Below, piece by piece: positions 1 to 8,343 of a stretch of DNA of 64,000 nt. Position 1 is the first letter of the stretch; each line of letters begins with the position of its first letter. Both the position numbers and the translations under genes were made by a program. The notes under the pieces were generated by a model. That model had not been told where the DNA came from, did not search any database, and was given only the letters and a program-made list of their open reading frames with translations. Where the stretch lies: NCBI GenBank assembly GCA_902800435.1, contig CADCEQ010000003.1, positions 36,705-100,704 of the forward strand, given 5' to 3'. The DNA comes from an uncultured Prevotellaceae bacterium. Lineage in GTDB: Bacteria; Bacteroidota; Bacteroidia; Bacteroidales; Bacteroidaceae.

Positions 1-16
1 TTAATTTATTAACAGT

Positions 17-3000
17 ATGAAGAAAAAGTTTTTTAGTAAACTGCTTATGGTAGCCCTCGTGGCCACCGTAGGTGTTTTCTCGTCTTGTAAGGATTACGAC
101 GACGACATCGCCGACGTTCGTAATAACCTTTCACAGACGGCAACGGAACTGCGTACTGACTACACTAACAAGATTAATGCAGTCAATACAAAGATTGAAA
201 CGTTGCAGACCTCGTACGACAAATTGAGCAAGGCTCTCGATGAGTCTAACGCTCAGTTGCAGGCTTTGATTGAGACCAATTTCAAAGCTGCTGTCAATGA
301 GGCCAAGGCTTACTCCGATGCCAACCTCGTGAAGGCTAAGGATGCCGCTGCTGCTGCTGAGGCTGCTGCCGAGGATTTCGCAAAGACACAGGCTGCTGCC
401 GCTCAGTCGGCTGCCATCGCTGCCGCTAAGGAGCAGGTTGCTGCTGCCAAGGCTGAGTTGGAGGCTGCTCTGGCAAAGGCTAATGAGCTGATTGCTACTC
501 AGGGTCAGAGCATTGCCAACCTCATCGAGGCTGACAAGACTCTGGATGCTGCCATCAAGGCCGCCCAGGCTCGTGCCGACGAGGCTTACGCTCTCGCTGA
601 CAAGGCCAACACCCTGGCTGAGACCAACAAGACAAACGTCGAGAAGGCTGCTGCCGACATCGCTGCTCTGCAGAAGTCTCTCTCTGCTCTTGAGAGCAAG
701 GCTGCCGACAAGGCTGACGTTGCTAAGCTCCAGAGCGACCTCGCTGCCCTGCAGAAGCAGGTTGGTGAGACCGTTGTTAATCTCGCTGATTACAAGGAGA
801 GCATCGCTAACATCACCAGCGAGCTTGCTAAGCTGAAGAGCGACCTTGAGCAGCAGGTTAGCTTCCTCGGTGAGAACCTCGCCGGTGTGAAGAAGACCGC
901 TGAGGCCAACGCCGCTTCTATCGAGAGTATCATCACTCAGTTGAGCGAACTGAAGAAGGCTAACGACCTGGCTCACCAGGAACTGGCTAACTCTGTTGAC
1001 GCTCTTGCTAAGAAGACCAGCAGCGACCTGGCTGCTGCCGTGCAGGGCATCGAGGCTGAGATTGCCGCTGCTAACAAGCTGATTAGCGACAATACTGGCG
1101 CTATTGCTTCTCTGACTCAGACCGTCCAGAACAACAAGGACGCCCAGGACAAGATCAACGAAGCTATTCAGAGCGATATCGCTAAGAAGGCTGAGCAGAT
1201 TGTTGAAAACTCCAATGCTATCAAGCGCCTGAACGAGATTATCCCCGAGCTCCAGACTACTCTTGAGAAGTATGCCGACAAGGTTGCCGGTGCTGCTGCT
1301 CAGGCTGGTAAGGACGCTGCTGCTGCCGCTGAGGCTACTGCAAAGCAGTTTGCTCTTGACGCAATTGCTGCGCAGGCTCTGCTCGACAAGGAGGCTTGGA
1401 ACAAGGCTATCGACATCGCCGTTGAGACTCTTGTTAAGACCTACAAGCTGAATGCTCTTGATGGTATTATCAAGGCTGCTGCCGCTGAAGCTCAGACCAA
1501 TGCTGAGGCTAACGCTGCCAAGAAGGCTCAGGAGATTTCTGACGAGGCCCTCAAGCAGGCTAAGCTCTACACTGACGTTTTGGCTCAGACACTGGCCGAC
1601 AACTACACCACGACGAAGGACATGCAGGCTGCTATCGAGGCTGCTAAGCAGAGCGCTGTTGCTCAGGCTTATGTTAAGGTGCTTGAAGACCTGCTCCGCG
1701 ACCAGCCCGATTGGTATAACCAGAATGCTGAAGACAAGCTTCTCCAGCCCTCTCCCACAATCTATGAGGTTGCTATGAAGTGCGTCCAGGAGTTCGGTCT
1801 GAGCAAGGAAAACGCTGAGGAGCTGATGAACTCTATCCTCGACGCTGCTCTGGTTCCTTCTAAGGGTACCGGTACTTATGACGCTGAAGGTAATGAGATT
1901 ATCGAGAAGGGTGGCAAGATTATGGTGCTCATCGAGGCTGCTGCCGAGAAGGCTGCTAAGGATCTTGCTGCTGTTAACGAAGCACTCGACGCTCGTCTCG
2001 CTGACATTGAGGCCTTCCTGGCCACCACTTCTGGTGAGAAGACTCTCGATGCTACCATCAAGTACTGGATTGCCGACGCTCAGCTTGCCAAGCAGGCTGA
2101 CCTCGACGATGTCATTGCTCAGCTGAAGGGTGAGAAGGATGGCGATCTGAAGAAGATTATCACCGACCTGCAGGCCGCTGATGCTGCCAATGCTGCCGAC
2201 GTCGATAAGATTATGGCTTCTATCAATAAGGTTACTGGCATGTTCGCCGCTCTGCTGCCCGCAGCTGAGGGTGACATCGATAAGGACCTTGCTGCTTACG
2301 AGGCTGTGATGCAGGCTCTTGCCGACAAGATTCTCGCTATGGCCGACGTTGTCGACAACCTCGACGACAAGGTGATGGAGGCTGTGAACAAGAACCTCGG
2401 TCCTCAGATTCAGACCATGATTACCAGCATCAACCTGTTCGCTAACCAGCACATGGCTGAGCGCGACGAGCAGTACAAGCTGGCTCAGTTCGACGGCGAG
2501 AAGTGGATCTATCCGTTCGGATATGACAACTTCGACCACACTCTGACCTTCATGTACACTGTTGAGAGCGGTCTCTACAGCGACTACTGCGGTGACCCCA
2601 CACTCTCTGAGGAGTCTTGGAACTATCCTTCCGGTCTGATCAAGCAGCTGAAGGGAATCTCTTCTGTTCGCGACCAGCAGTATCCTTACGACTACGACTT
2701 CTCTTACGATGAGGGTGGTTTCACTGGTTCTGCTTCTGACTTCGACTTCGTTGACGGTCGCTATCGTAGCTATGACGACTCTATCCTCGTTCGCGTCAGC
2801 CCGACAAATGCTGACCTGAGCAAGGCTGAGATCGCTCTGCTGAACAGCAAGGGTGAGGATATCATCGACGCCGGCCTGGTTGAGCTGGTTGATGTGAAGC
2901 CTTACACGCGTAACAGCTATATCGTCCGCAATGCTGAGTATTCTCCCGTTGACCAGCGCCAGTACACACGTGCCGCTGAGGGTAATGCTACCGGCCTCTG

Positions 3001-6000
3001 GGTTGTCAAGTTCAAGCTGAATGAGGCTCAGGTTGCTTCGCTTTGGAACAAGTATGCTTATGCTAAGACTACTAAGGACAACAAGGAACAGCTGACAGGT
3101 AATATTCTCTATGCTGTTGCTGTCAAGAACACCGACTTCTCGACTGAGGAGACCGCTGATGTTGATCGCTTCGTTGTTTCTGAGTATGACCTCGACCTCG
3201 GTACCGCTGAGCCCGAGCACGCTTGGGAGTTCTTCGTGAACGGGGAGACCATCGACGATATCCACAACCGTTACATCATGTCTGAGGAAGCTCCGAATGG
3301 TGAGACTGCTTGGACTGACGATCCCGAGAACTACACCTCTACCTTCCGCTACGAGCTGACATGGCATGGCATCAATTGTGATGACGAGGAGGAGCAGCCG
3401 GGTGAGGATCCCGAAACTCCTGTCGTTGTCGACAACACACATCCTGCTTACTACACGTATTGCTGGCACTGCTGGTGCCTGCCTGGTGGCGAAATCGACG
3501 ACAACTGCGAGGATAAGGACTATGGTTACAAGCATCCCGCTTGGTCGAGCATCCTGTTCAAGGGTGACATGGACAACTACACTGACGTTGAGCAGAAGGG
3601 TGTGAACACCTGTGATCGTCACGGCCATACCTTCGCTGACGATGGTAAGCGCCAGATGAATGGTATTGACAACCGTCACATGAAGGAGTTCCTGCCCATC
3701 GAGTTCAACTATGAGATGGACGGTGCTATGTGGGCAAAGATCGACATCGAGTTCCCCGCTGTCAACAACTGCGGTGTACCCACTCCTATCCGTGGCTTCT
3801 TCGTAACGCTGGATAACCACTTCGCTATCGAGTCTCAGAACTCTGAGATCAACGCTTGGGCACAGTACATTTACAAGAATGTTGCTGCTTACAACTACGA
3901 TCACCACAAGAAGAAGACTGAGGCTTCTGACGAGACCGACGCTGTTATCGACCGCAAGATCGTGCTGCAGCCCGGTAATAAGGGAACCATCTACATTAAG
4001 GACGCTGCTAACATCCTGAACGATGAGATCGTCGGTTTCCGTGTTCACGCCGTGAACCTCGACGGTACTCTGGTTGACCCGGATGGACGTGCATTCTATG
4101 TGAAGATTGGTAAGAAGACCACCAACCACAAGCTTTCGTTCAACATTACTGCTGACACTCAGGAGTCTTATGCTGTTCAGAATGCTGACGAGAATGGTGA
4201 GAACCCGATCGCTGCTTACAACGATCTGATGAAGTCTGAGGGTAGCTCTGACCGCTTCTTCAACCAGCCCGCTTACAACAGTTCCTTCGTTGACAGCCGT
4301 ATTTATAAGGTAGTTTACACCTGGCGTGAGGGCAACCCGCTCATCCGTGGTCAGAAGGACTTCACCACTGCTTGGCAGCCCATCGCTGGTACCGGTAACG
4401 ATCAGGAGTTCGACCTCGCTGGTGATATCGTGACCAAGGCTGTTGCTTACAGCGCTGCCCGTCAGGAGTATGAGAAGACTGGTATCTTCGCACCTGAGAA
4501 CTTCTTCGACTTCTGGTATTCTGAGAATCCTGCTGCTGATATCGAGGACAACAAGGATAACAGCTGGAAGCAGTTTGCTACTGAGGACGATCCTAATACT
4601 GAGGAAGAAGAGTTTGAGACTCCGAACCAGAAGACTATGAGCATGCGTGCCGCTATCAAGGCTGGTGTTGCTAACCGCCTGATTGATGGTGAGACCTATA
4701 AGATCCGCATGACCATCCTCCGCAACGATGCTCAGACCGTCTGGTCTATCGTTAACACCTACGATATCGACATCACGAAGGATATGCCTACCGACCTGCC
4801 TTCTAAATTCTATGTGAAGGACGGCCAGCTGAAGAATGGTGCTTGGAAAGTCTACGTACGTCCTTACGCTGGTATTGACTTCGCTTCTGCCGATGAGGAG
4901 GGTGATGACGCTGGCAACGATCCCGCCCCCGAGGGTGAGACCGATCCTTGGGCTATCACATGGGGTGACTACGGTGTAACCGCTACTCCGAACAACTTCG
5001 CAAGCATCTTCGATGCCGATGAGTATACCGATGCTAATGATACAAAGCAGCCGACTAACCTCCACAACTATCGTTGGGCTATGGATGTACGTATGTACAA
5101 CCTCGAGGGTATCTTCAATGGCCTCTACATCGACGAGATTGGTAATGATGGCAAGCCGACTGGCAATCAGACCATCGATCAGGACTACTACTTCATCTTC
5201 AAGCAGTCTGGTTCGTTCACTGCTGCTGAGGAAGCTATCAAGAAGGGTACTGCTGCTGAGAAGGCCGATGCTGCTGCTAAAGATCTTGACGCTATGGCTA
5301 CGTTCGATACAGACTACGACCTCAGTAAGGTTAACCAGGGTAGTGCTAATGCTGACCTGACTCACGAGAAGGGTGCTTACACAATTCCTCTGATTCACTG
5401 GAGTCACCTCGGACAGAAGAAGGATGTCTATGGTGGTTATATCTACCGCGATATTTCTGCTACTCTGAATGCTGATGGTACTGCATTCCTGAGGCCCAGT
5501 CAGGAGAAGACAGGTAAGAAGGGTCTTGCTATCACTAACGATGACTATGAGATTGAGGCTGTTCCTCTGAAGCTCGGTGTGAAGCGCGATGGTGCTCAGG
5601 TTAAGGCTGAATATGTCTGTGCATTCAAAGATGCCATTAGCTTTGCTGATAACACTAAGCAGTACAAGCTTGGTGCAGATGGTAAGACTGTTGGCTTCGA
5701 TTACAACGAGGATGTTATTGTTCCTGCAACCGAGGCTAAGTTTAAGCTGGCAAGTGTACTGTGGTATAACGCTGGTGGCGACTATGCTAAGCAGCAGGCT
5801 TACTTCAACACTCAGTTCAACGCTAACTGGACTGCAGATACGAAGGTAAATAACAAGACCGTTGAGGGTGTGGCTGGAACGCTTGCAGACTGGCTTAAGA
5901 CTCCGTGGTGCTGGCTCGACCTTGCATCGCTGAACTTCAAGGCAACTGCTCCGAAGGACTTCAGAACTCAGGACTACTACAAGGCTCCGACGTTCACTGT

Positions 6001-6220
6001 CCAGGGTAAGCCATTCGATCCTGAGAAGAATGAACTCTCAGATATTGATGGTATCGGCATGGAGCGTATGGCTCGTAATGAGGGTCTGCCCGACTTCAAG
6101 GATAACATCACTGGTGAGTTCACCTTCGATATCTACGATATCTGGTTCCACAAGAAGCAAGTTAAGCTGTTCATTAAGGTGAACAAGCCTGAGAACACCA
6201 CTTCTCGCCAGGCTCGCTAA
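17..6220 (+). CDS. Giant Ala-rich coiled-coil surface lipoprotein
   Basis: A 2067-residue lipoprotein precursor: a lysine-rich N terminus and hydrophobic stretch end in FSSC, so Cys24 is the likely lipidation site. Roughly residues 30-800 are dominated by Ala, Lys, Glu and Asp with heptad character, predicting a very long coiled coil. The remaining ~1250 residues are mixed, Asp/Tyr/Trp-rich and probably beta-structured. A Cys/His cluster starts at YCWHCWC (Cys1149-Cys1154). Similar Prevotella proteins are often named for a PL29 lyase N-terminal region; I see no evidence of lyase activity. Codon use is extremely uniform (GCT, GAG, AAG, CTG), suggesting high expression. A small lipoprotein and an OmpA-family gene follow, suggesting an envelope-anchored fibre. 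Molecular function unknown. Confidence 0.85.
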   Translation: MKKKFFSKLLMVALVATVGVFSSCKDYDDDIADVRNNLSQTATELRTDYTNKINAVNTKIETLQTSYDKLSKALDESNAQLQALIETNFKAAVNEAKAYSDANLVKAKDAAAAAEAAAEDFAKTQAAAAQSAAIAAAKEQVAAAKAELEAALAKANELIATQGQSIANLIEADKTLDAAIKAAQARADEAYALADKANTLAETNKTNVEKAAADIAALQKSLSALESKAADKADVAKLQSDLAALQKQVGETVVNLADYKESIANITSELAKLKSDLEQQVSFLGENLAGVKKTAEANAASIESIITQLSELKKANDLAHQELANSVDALAKKTSSDLAAAVQGIEAEIAAANKLISDNTGAIASLTQTVQNNKDAQDKINEAIQSDIAKKAEQIVENSNAIKRLNEIIPELQTTLEKYADKVAGAAAQAGKDAAAAAEATAKQFALDAIAAQALLDKEAWNKAIDIAVETLVKTYKLNALDGIIKAAAAEAQTNAEANAAKKAQEISDEALKQAKLYTDVLAQTLADNYTTTKDMQAAIEAAKQSAVAQAYVKVLEDLLRDQPDWYNQNAEDKLLQPSPTIYEVAMKCVQEFGLSKENAEELMNSILDAALVPSKGTGTYDAEGNEIIEKGGKIMVLIEAAAEKAAKDLAAVNEALDARLADIEAFLATTSGEKTLDATIKYWIADAQLAKQADLDDVIAQLKGEKDGDLKKIITDLQAADAANAADVDKIMASINKVTGMFAALLPAAEGDIDKDLAAYEAVMQALADKILAMADVVDNLDDKVMEAVNKNLGPQIQTMITSINLFANQHMAERDEQYKLAQFDGEKWIYPFGYDNFDHTLTFMYTVESGLYSDYCGDPTLSEESWNYPSGLIKQLKGISSVRDQQYPYDYDFSYDEGGFTGSASDFDFVDGRYRSYDDSILVRVSPTNADLSKAEIALLNSKGEDIIDAGLVELVDVKPYTRNSYIVRNAEYSPVDQRQYTRAAEGNATGLWVVKFKLNEAQVASLWNKYAYAKTTKDNKEQLTGNILYAVAVKNTDFSTEETADVDRFVVSEYDLDLGTAEPEHAWEFFVNGETIDDIHNRYIMSEEAPNGETAWTDDPENYTSTFRYELTWHGINCDDEEEQPGEDPETPVVVDNTHPAYYTYCWHCWCLPGGEIDDNCEDKDYGYKHPAWSSILFKGDMDNYTDVEQKGVNTCDRHGHTFADDGKRQMNGIDNRHMKEFLPIEFNYEMDGAMWAKIDIEFPAVNNCGVPTPIRGFFVTLDNHFAIESQNSEINAWAQYIYKNVAAYNYDHHKKKTEASDETDAVIDRKIVLQPGNKGTIYIKDAANILNDEIVGFRVHAVNLDGTLVDPDGRAFYVKIGKKTTNHKLSFNITADTQESYAVQNADENGENPIAAYNDLMKSEGSSDRFFNQPAYNSSFVDSRIYKVVYTWREGNPLIRGQKDFTTAWQPIAGTGNDQEFDLAGDIVTKAVAYSAARQEYEKTGIFAPENFFDFWYSENPAADIEDNKDNSWKQFATEDDPNTEEEEFETPNQKTMSMRAAIKAGVANRLIDGETYKIRMTILRNDAQTVWSIVNTYDIDITKDMPTDLPSKFYVKDGQLKNGAWKVYVRPYAGIDFASADEEGDDAGNDPAPEGETDPWAITWGDYGVTATPNNFASIFDADEYTDANDTKQPTNLHNYRWAMDVRMYNLEGIFNGLYIDEIGNDGKPTGNQTIDQDYYFIFKQSGSFTAAEEAIKKGTAAEKADAAAKDLDAMATFDTDYDLSKVNQGSANADLTHEKGAYTIPLIHWSHLGQKKDVYGGYIYRDISATLNADGTAFLRPSQEKTGKKGLAITNDDYEIEAVPLKLGVKRDGAQVKAEYVCAFKDAISFADNTKQYKLGADGKTVGFDYNEDVIVPATEAKFKLASVLWYNAGGDYAKQQAYFNTQFNANWTADTKVNNKTVEGVAGTLADWLKTPWCWLDLASLNFKATAPKDFRTQDYYKAPTFTVQGKPFDPEKNELSDIDGIGMERMARNEGLPDFKDNITGEFTFDIYDIWFHKKQVKLFIKVNKPENTTSRQAR

Positions 6221-6266
6221 TCGAAGTGAATAGTAGTGACTAAAGTGGTCACAATCCTATAGGAAT

Positions 6267-6296
6267 GGGGGCGCCCACTGCGGACGCCCCCTTTTT
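6267..6296 (+). terminator. Intrinsic terminator after the giant lipoprotein
   Basis: GGGGGCG (6267-6273) pairs with CGCCCCC (6285-6291) and is followed by TTTTT. It lies 46 bases after the stop codon and separates this gene from the next lipoprotein gene. Confidence 0.8.
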
Positions 6297-6325
6297 AAAA
6301 GAGGATAAATGCTAAGTAACGTAAT

Positions 6326-6757
6326 ATGAAGAAATTATTTGGTTTTCTGTTTGCTGCTGTTGCAGTCGTGCTGCTCTCCGTGTCGTGCCGTCACAAGGTT
6401 GTCCGCGACGAGTGCCGTGCATTGGTCGACGAGATTAATGATTCGGTTCTGATTGGTAAGGTCGATGGCACAAAAGTGAAGTTCGACATCAGCGAAGCTG
6501 TTTTCACGCATGGTGCCGTGATGTATGGCGACTCCGTCATCATCAACTATATTGGCGACCTGTCAATGAAGCGTGCTTTTGCTGAGACAGTCTTCCTCCT
6601 TGAGCGTAAGAGCCAGATCATCGAGATTCCACGCGACCCATCGAAGCGCGATACTACCGCTGAGTTGAAGGTGAAGCCTTTGGATTCAAAGGAGATGACT
6701 CAAAGGAAAGCTCAGGATGACCGCATGCTTAGGGCTGTCAAGAGGTTTGCAAAATGA
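6326..6757 (+). CDS. Small lipoprotein, unknown function
   Basis: A 143-residue protein with a lipoprotein signal (hydrophobic segment then SVSC, Cys21). The mature part is mixed alpha/beta with a basic C terminus and no motif I recognise. It lies between the giant lipoprotein and an OmpA-family gene, 33 bases before the latter, and probably shares a transcript with it. The context suggests an envelope role; a specific function cannot be assigned. Confidence 0.75.
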   Translation: MKKLFGFLFAAVAVVLLSVSCRHKVVRDECRALVDEINDSVLIGKVDGTKVKFDISEAVFTHGAVMYGDSVIINYIGDLSMKRAFAETVFLLERKSQIIEIPRDPSKRDTTAELKVKPLDSKEMTQRKAQDDRMLRAVKRFAK

Positions 6758-6790
6758 AACAAATGAATGATTAATTAAATCTTATAAGGT

Positions 6791-7996
6791 ATGAAAGCAT
6801 TAAAAACATTACTGATTGGCATGCTGGCCTTTACGGCTACTGCAGCCTCCGCCCAGGTCTTCGAGGCTCAGGACGGCACTAAGTATGAGTTCCAGAAGCA
6901 CTGGTTCTTCGACCTTGAGGGTGGAGTACAGTACACCCTGGGTGAGGCTAAGCTGCGCCGTCTGATTCGACCGAACGTGCAGGTGGCCATCGGTCGCCAG
7001 TTCAATCCGGTGATTGGTCTTCGCCTGCAGGTGAACGGCTGGCAGAGTCGCGGCTATTGGGATCTTGGTCTGCTCGACAAGCAGGGCAACATCTTCCCCG
7101 GCCACTATCCCGTCGGCTACACCTTCAAGTATGTAGCTCCCGGACTTGACCTGATGTTCGACATCACTAATCTTATTGGCGGTTACAACCCCACTCGCGT
7201 CTTCGGCCTGAAAGCCTTTGTCGGTGGCGGTGCTAACATTGGCTTCGATAATGACGAACTGAACCAGCACTTGAACAAGGACCGTGGAAACGGTCTTACG
7301 TTGCGCAACAACCCTGCCCCCAACACTACTGGCCACGGCTTTGAGTATGTTTGGGACGGCTCACAGGTGCTGCCTTTCGGCCGTGCCGGTCTGGAGGCTT
7401 CATTCCGCCTGAACAAGTGCATCAGTCTGCTTATCGAGGGTAACGCCAACATTCTCTCTGACAAGTACAATTCAAAGAAGACTGACAATGCTGACTGGTA
7501 CTTCAACGCTTTGGCAGGTCTGCGCTTCAACCTTGGTAACACCTATACCAAGACGCTGCCCCCGCCTCCCGCACCCGAACCCGTTCCCGTTGTTGAGAAG
7601 AGCAATGAGCCCGACCCTGCCATCCTCGAGCTGCAGCGCCAGCTGAACGAGCTGAAGGCTAAGGAGGAAGTCGAGCCTCTGCGCCGCGACATCTTCTTCC
7701 TCATCAACAAGACTGACATTCGCGAGAGCGAAGCTCAGAAGGTGAAGGAGATTGCTCACTATCTGATTAAGTATCCGAAGGCTAAGGTTGTTGTCACCGG
7801 TTATGCTGACGCTGGTACTGGTAACGACAAGATCAACGACCGTCTGGCCGCAGGCCGTGCCGACGCCGTTGTGAAGTCTCTGCAGGAGCAGTATGGTATT
7901 GAGTCGAGCCGCATCACTTACGATTCTAAGGGTAGCCGTGTTCAGCCGTTCTCTGACAACGACATGAACCGTGTATCTATCTGCATCGCCGAGTAA
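6791..7996 (+). CDS. OmpA-family outer membrane protein
   Basis: A 401-residue protein with a cleavable signal peptide ending near AASAQ. Residues ~25-250 show alternating hydrophobic/aromatic strands typical of a small OmpA-like beta-barrel. A Pro-rich linker (PPPPAPEPVPVVE) and short coiled segment follow. Residues ~290-401 form an OmpA/MotB peptidoglycan-binding domain with the conserved helix NDRLAAGRADAVVKSL. The family tethers the outer membrane to peptidoglycan. Placed after two lipoproteins it completes a surface cluster; a perfect terminator hairpin follows the stop. Confident at family level; pore activity and interaction with the giant lipoprotein are inference. Confidence 0.92.
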   Translation: MKALKTLLIGMLAFTATAASAQVFEAQDGTKYEFQKHWFFDLEGGVQYTLGEAKLRRLIRPNVQVAIGRQFNPVIGLRLQVNGWQSRGYWDLGLLDKQGNIFPGHYPVGYTFKYVAPGLDLMFDITNLIGGYNPTRVFGLKAFVGGGANIGFDNDELNQHLNKDRGNGLTLRNNPAPNTTGHGFEYVWDGSQVLPFGRAGLEASFRLNKCISLLIEGNANILSDKYNSKKTDNADWYFNALAGLRFNLGNTYTKTLPPPPAPEPVPVVEKSNEPDPAILELQRQLNELKAKEEVEPLRRDIFFLINKTDIRESEAQKVKEIAHYLIKYPKAKVVVTGYADAGTGNDKINDRLAAGRADAVVKSLQEQYGIESSRITYDSKGSRVQPFSDNDMNRVSICIAE

Positions 7997-8023
7997 ACCG
8001 CGACTTTGAACGTAGTAAATAAG

Positions 8024-8058
8024 GAGATTACCGGGCACTTCGCCCGGTAATCTCTTTT
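8024..8058 (+). terminator. Intrinsic terminator after OmpA gene
   Basis: Perfect 13-bp stem (GAGATTACCGGGC at 8024-8036 with its complement at 8042-8054), 5-base loop, then TTTT. Confidence 0.9.
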
Positions 8059-8082
8059 ATAGTTGCTAATCACACTTTTTAT

Positions 8083-8247
8083 CCTACACTTCCTGCACTT
8101 CCTGCACCTTCGGTTTGTTCCACGGCGTGGAATAAATATAAACCGCCGCTTTTTGCCTGTAAAGCGCCGGCTTTCTGTTCAAGAACCGGCACCTTATCCT
8201 GCACCTAGGAATTTACTGTTAGGTGTATGAAGTGTAGGAAGTGCAGG
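8083..8247. repeat. TTCCTGCAC-bounded palindromic non-coding element, short copy
   Basis: A 165-bp gene-free stretch with imperfect terminal inverted repeats: 26 bp at 8083-8108 and 8222-8247 match at about 22 positions when one is reverse-complemented. Inside are GC-rich hairpins, for example CCGCTTT with AAAGCG and GCCGG with CCGGC. The ends resemble those of the longer element at 57078-57472. It fills most of the 347-bp gap between the OmpA terminator and the protease promoter. MITE-like is the best description; no transposase is seen. Confidence 0.55.
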
Positions 8248-8305
8248 TTGTTTTATTCTTACCCTTCACAACGCGCGCGGGAGCGTAAAAAAGGTGACAA
8301 TTTCC

Positions 8306-8336
8306 TTGGTGCTTCCGTCGTTTTTCGTTACCTTTG
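8306..8336 (+). promoter_or_regulatory. Bacteroidetes-type promoter of the C10 protease gene
   Basis: TTG (8306-8308) is separated by 20 bases from TACCTTTG (8329-8336), matching the Bacteroidetes -33/-7 promoter. The ATG at 8344 is only 7 bases past the -7 box, so the 5' UTR must be almost absent. This argues against the upstream in-frame ATG at 8227. Confidence 0.75.
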
Positions 8337-8343
8337 CAGGCAG

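Noticed and set aside
131..5407. Long open frame (1758 codons) antisense to the giant lipoprotein gene
   Set aside because: The strong GCT/GAG/AAG/CTG codon bias of the sense gene removes stops on the other strand. The product is a low-complexity Ser/Leu/Val string with no start signal.
8227..8343. Upstream in-frame start for the C10 protease
   Set aside because: It would put 39 non-signal-like residues before a normal signal peptide and starts inside a repeat element, ahead of the promoter box.
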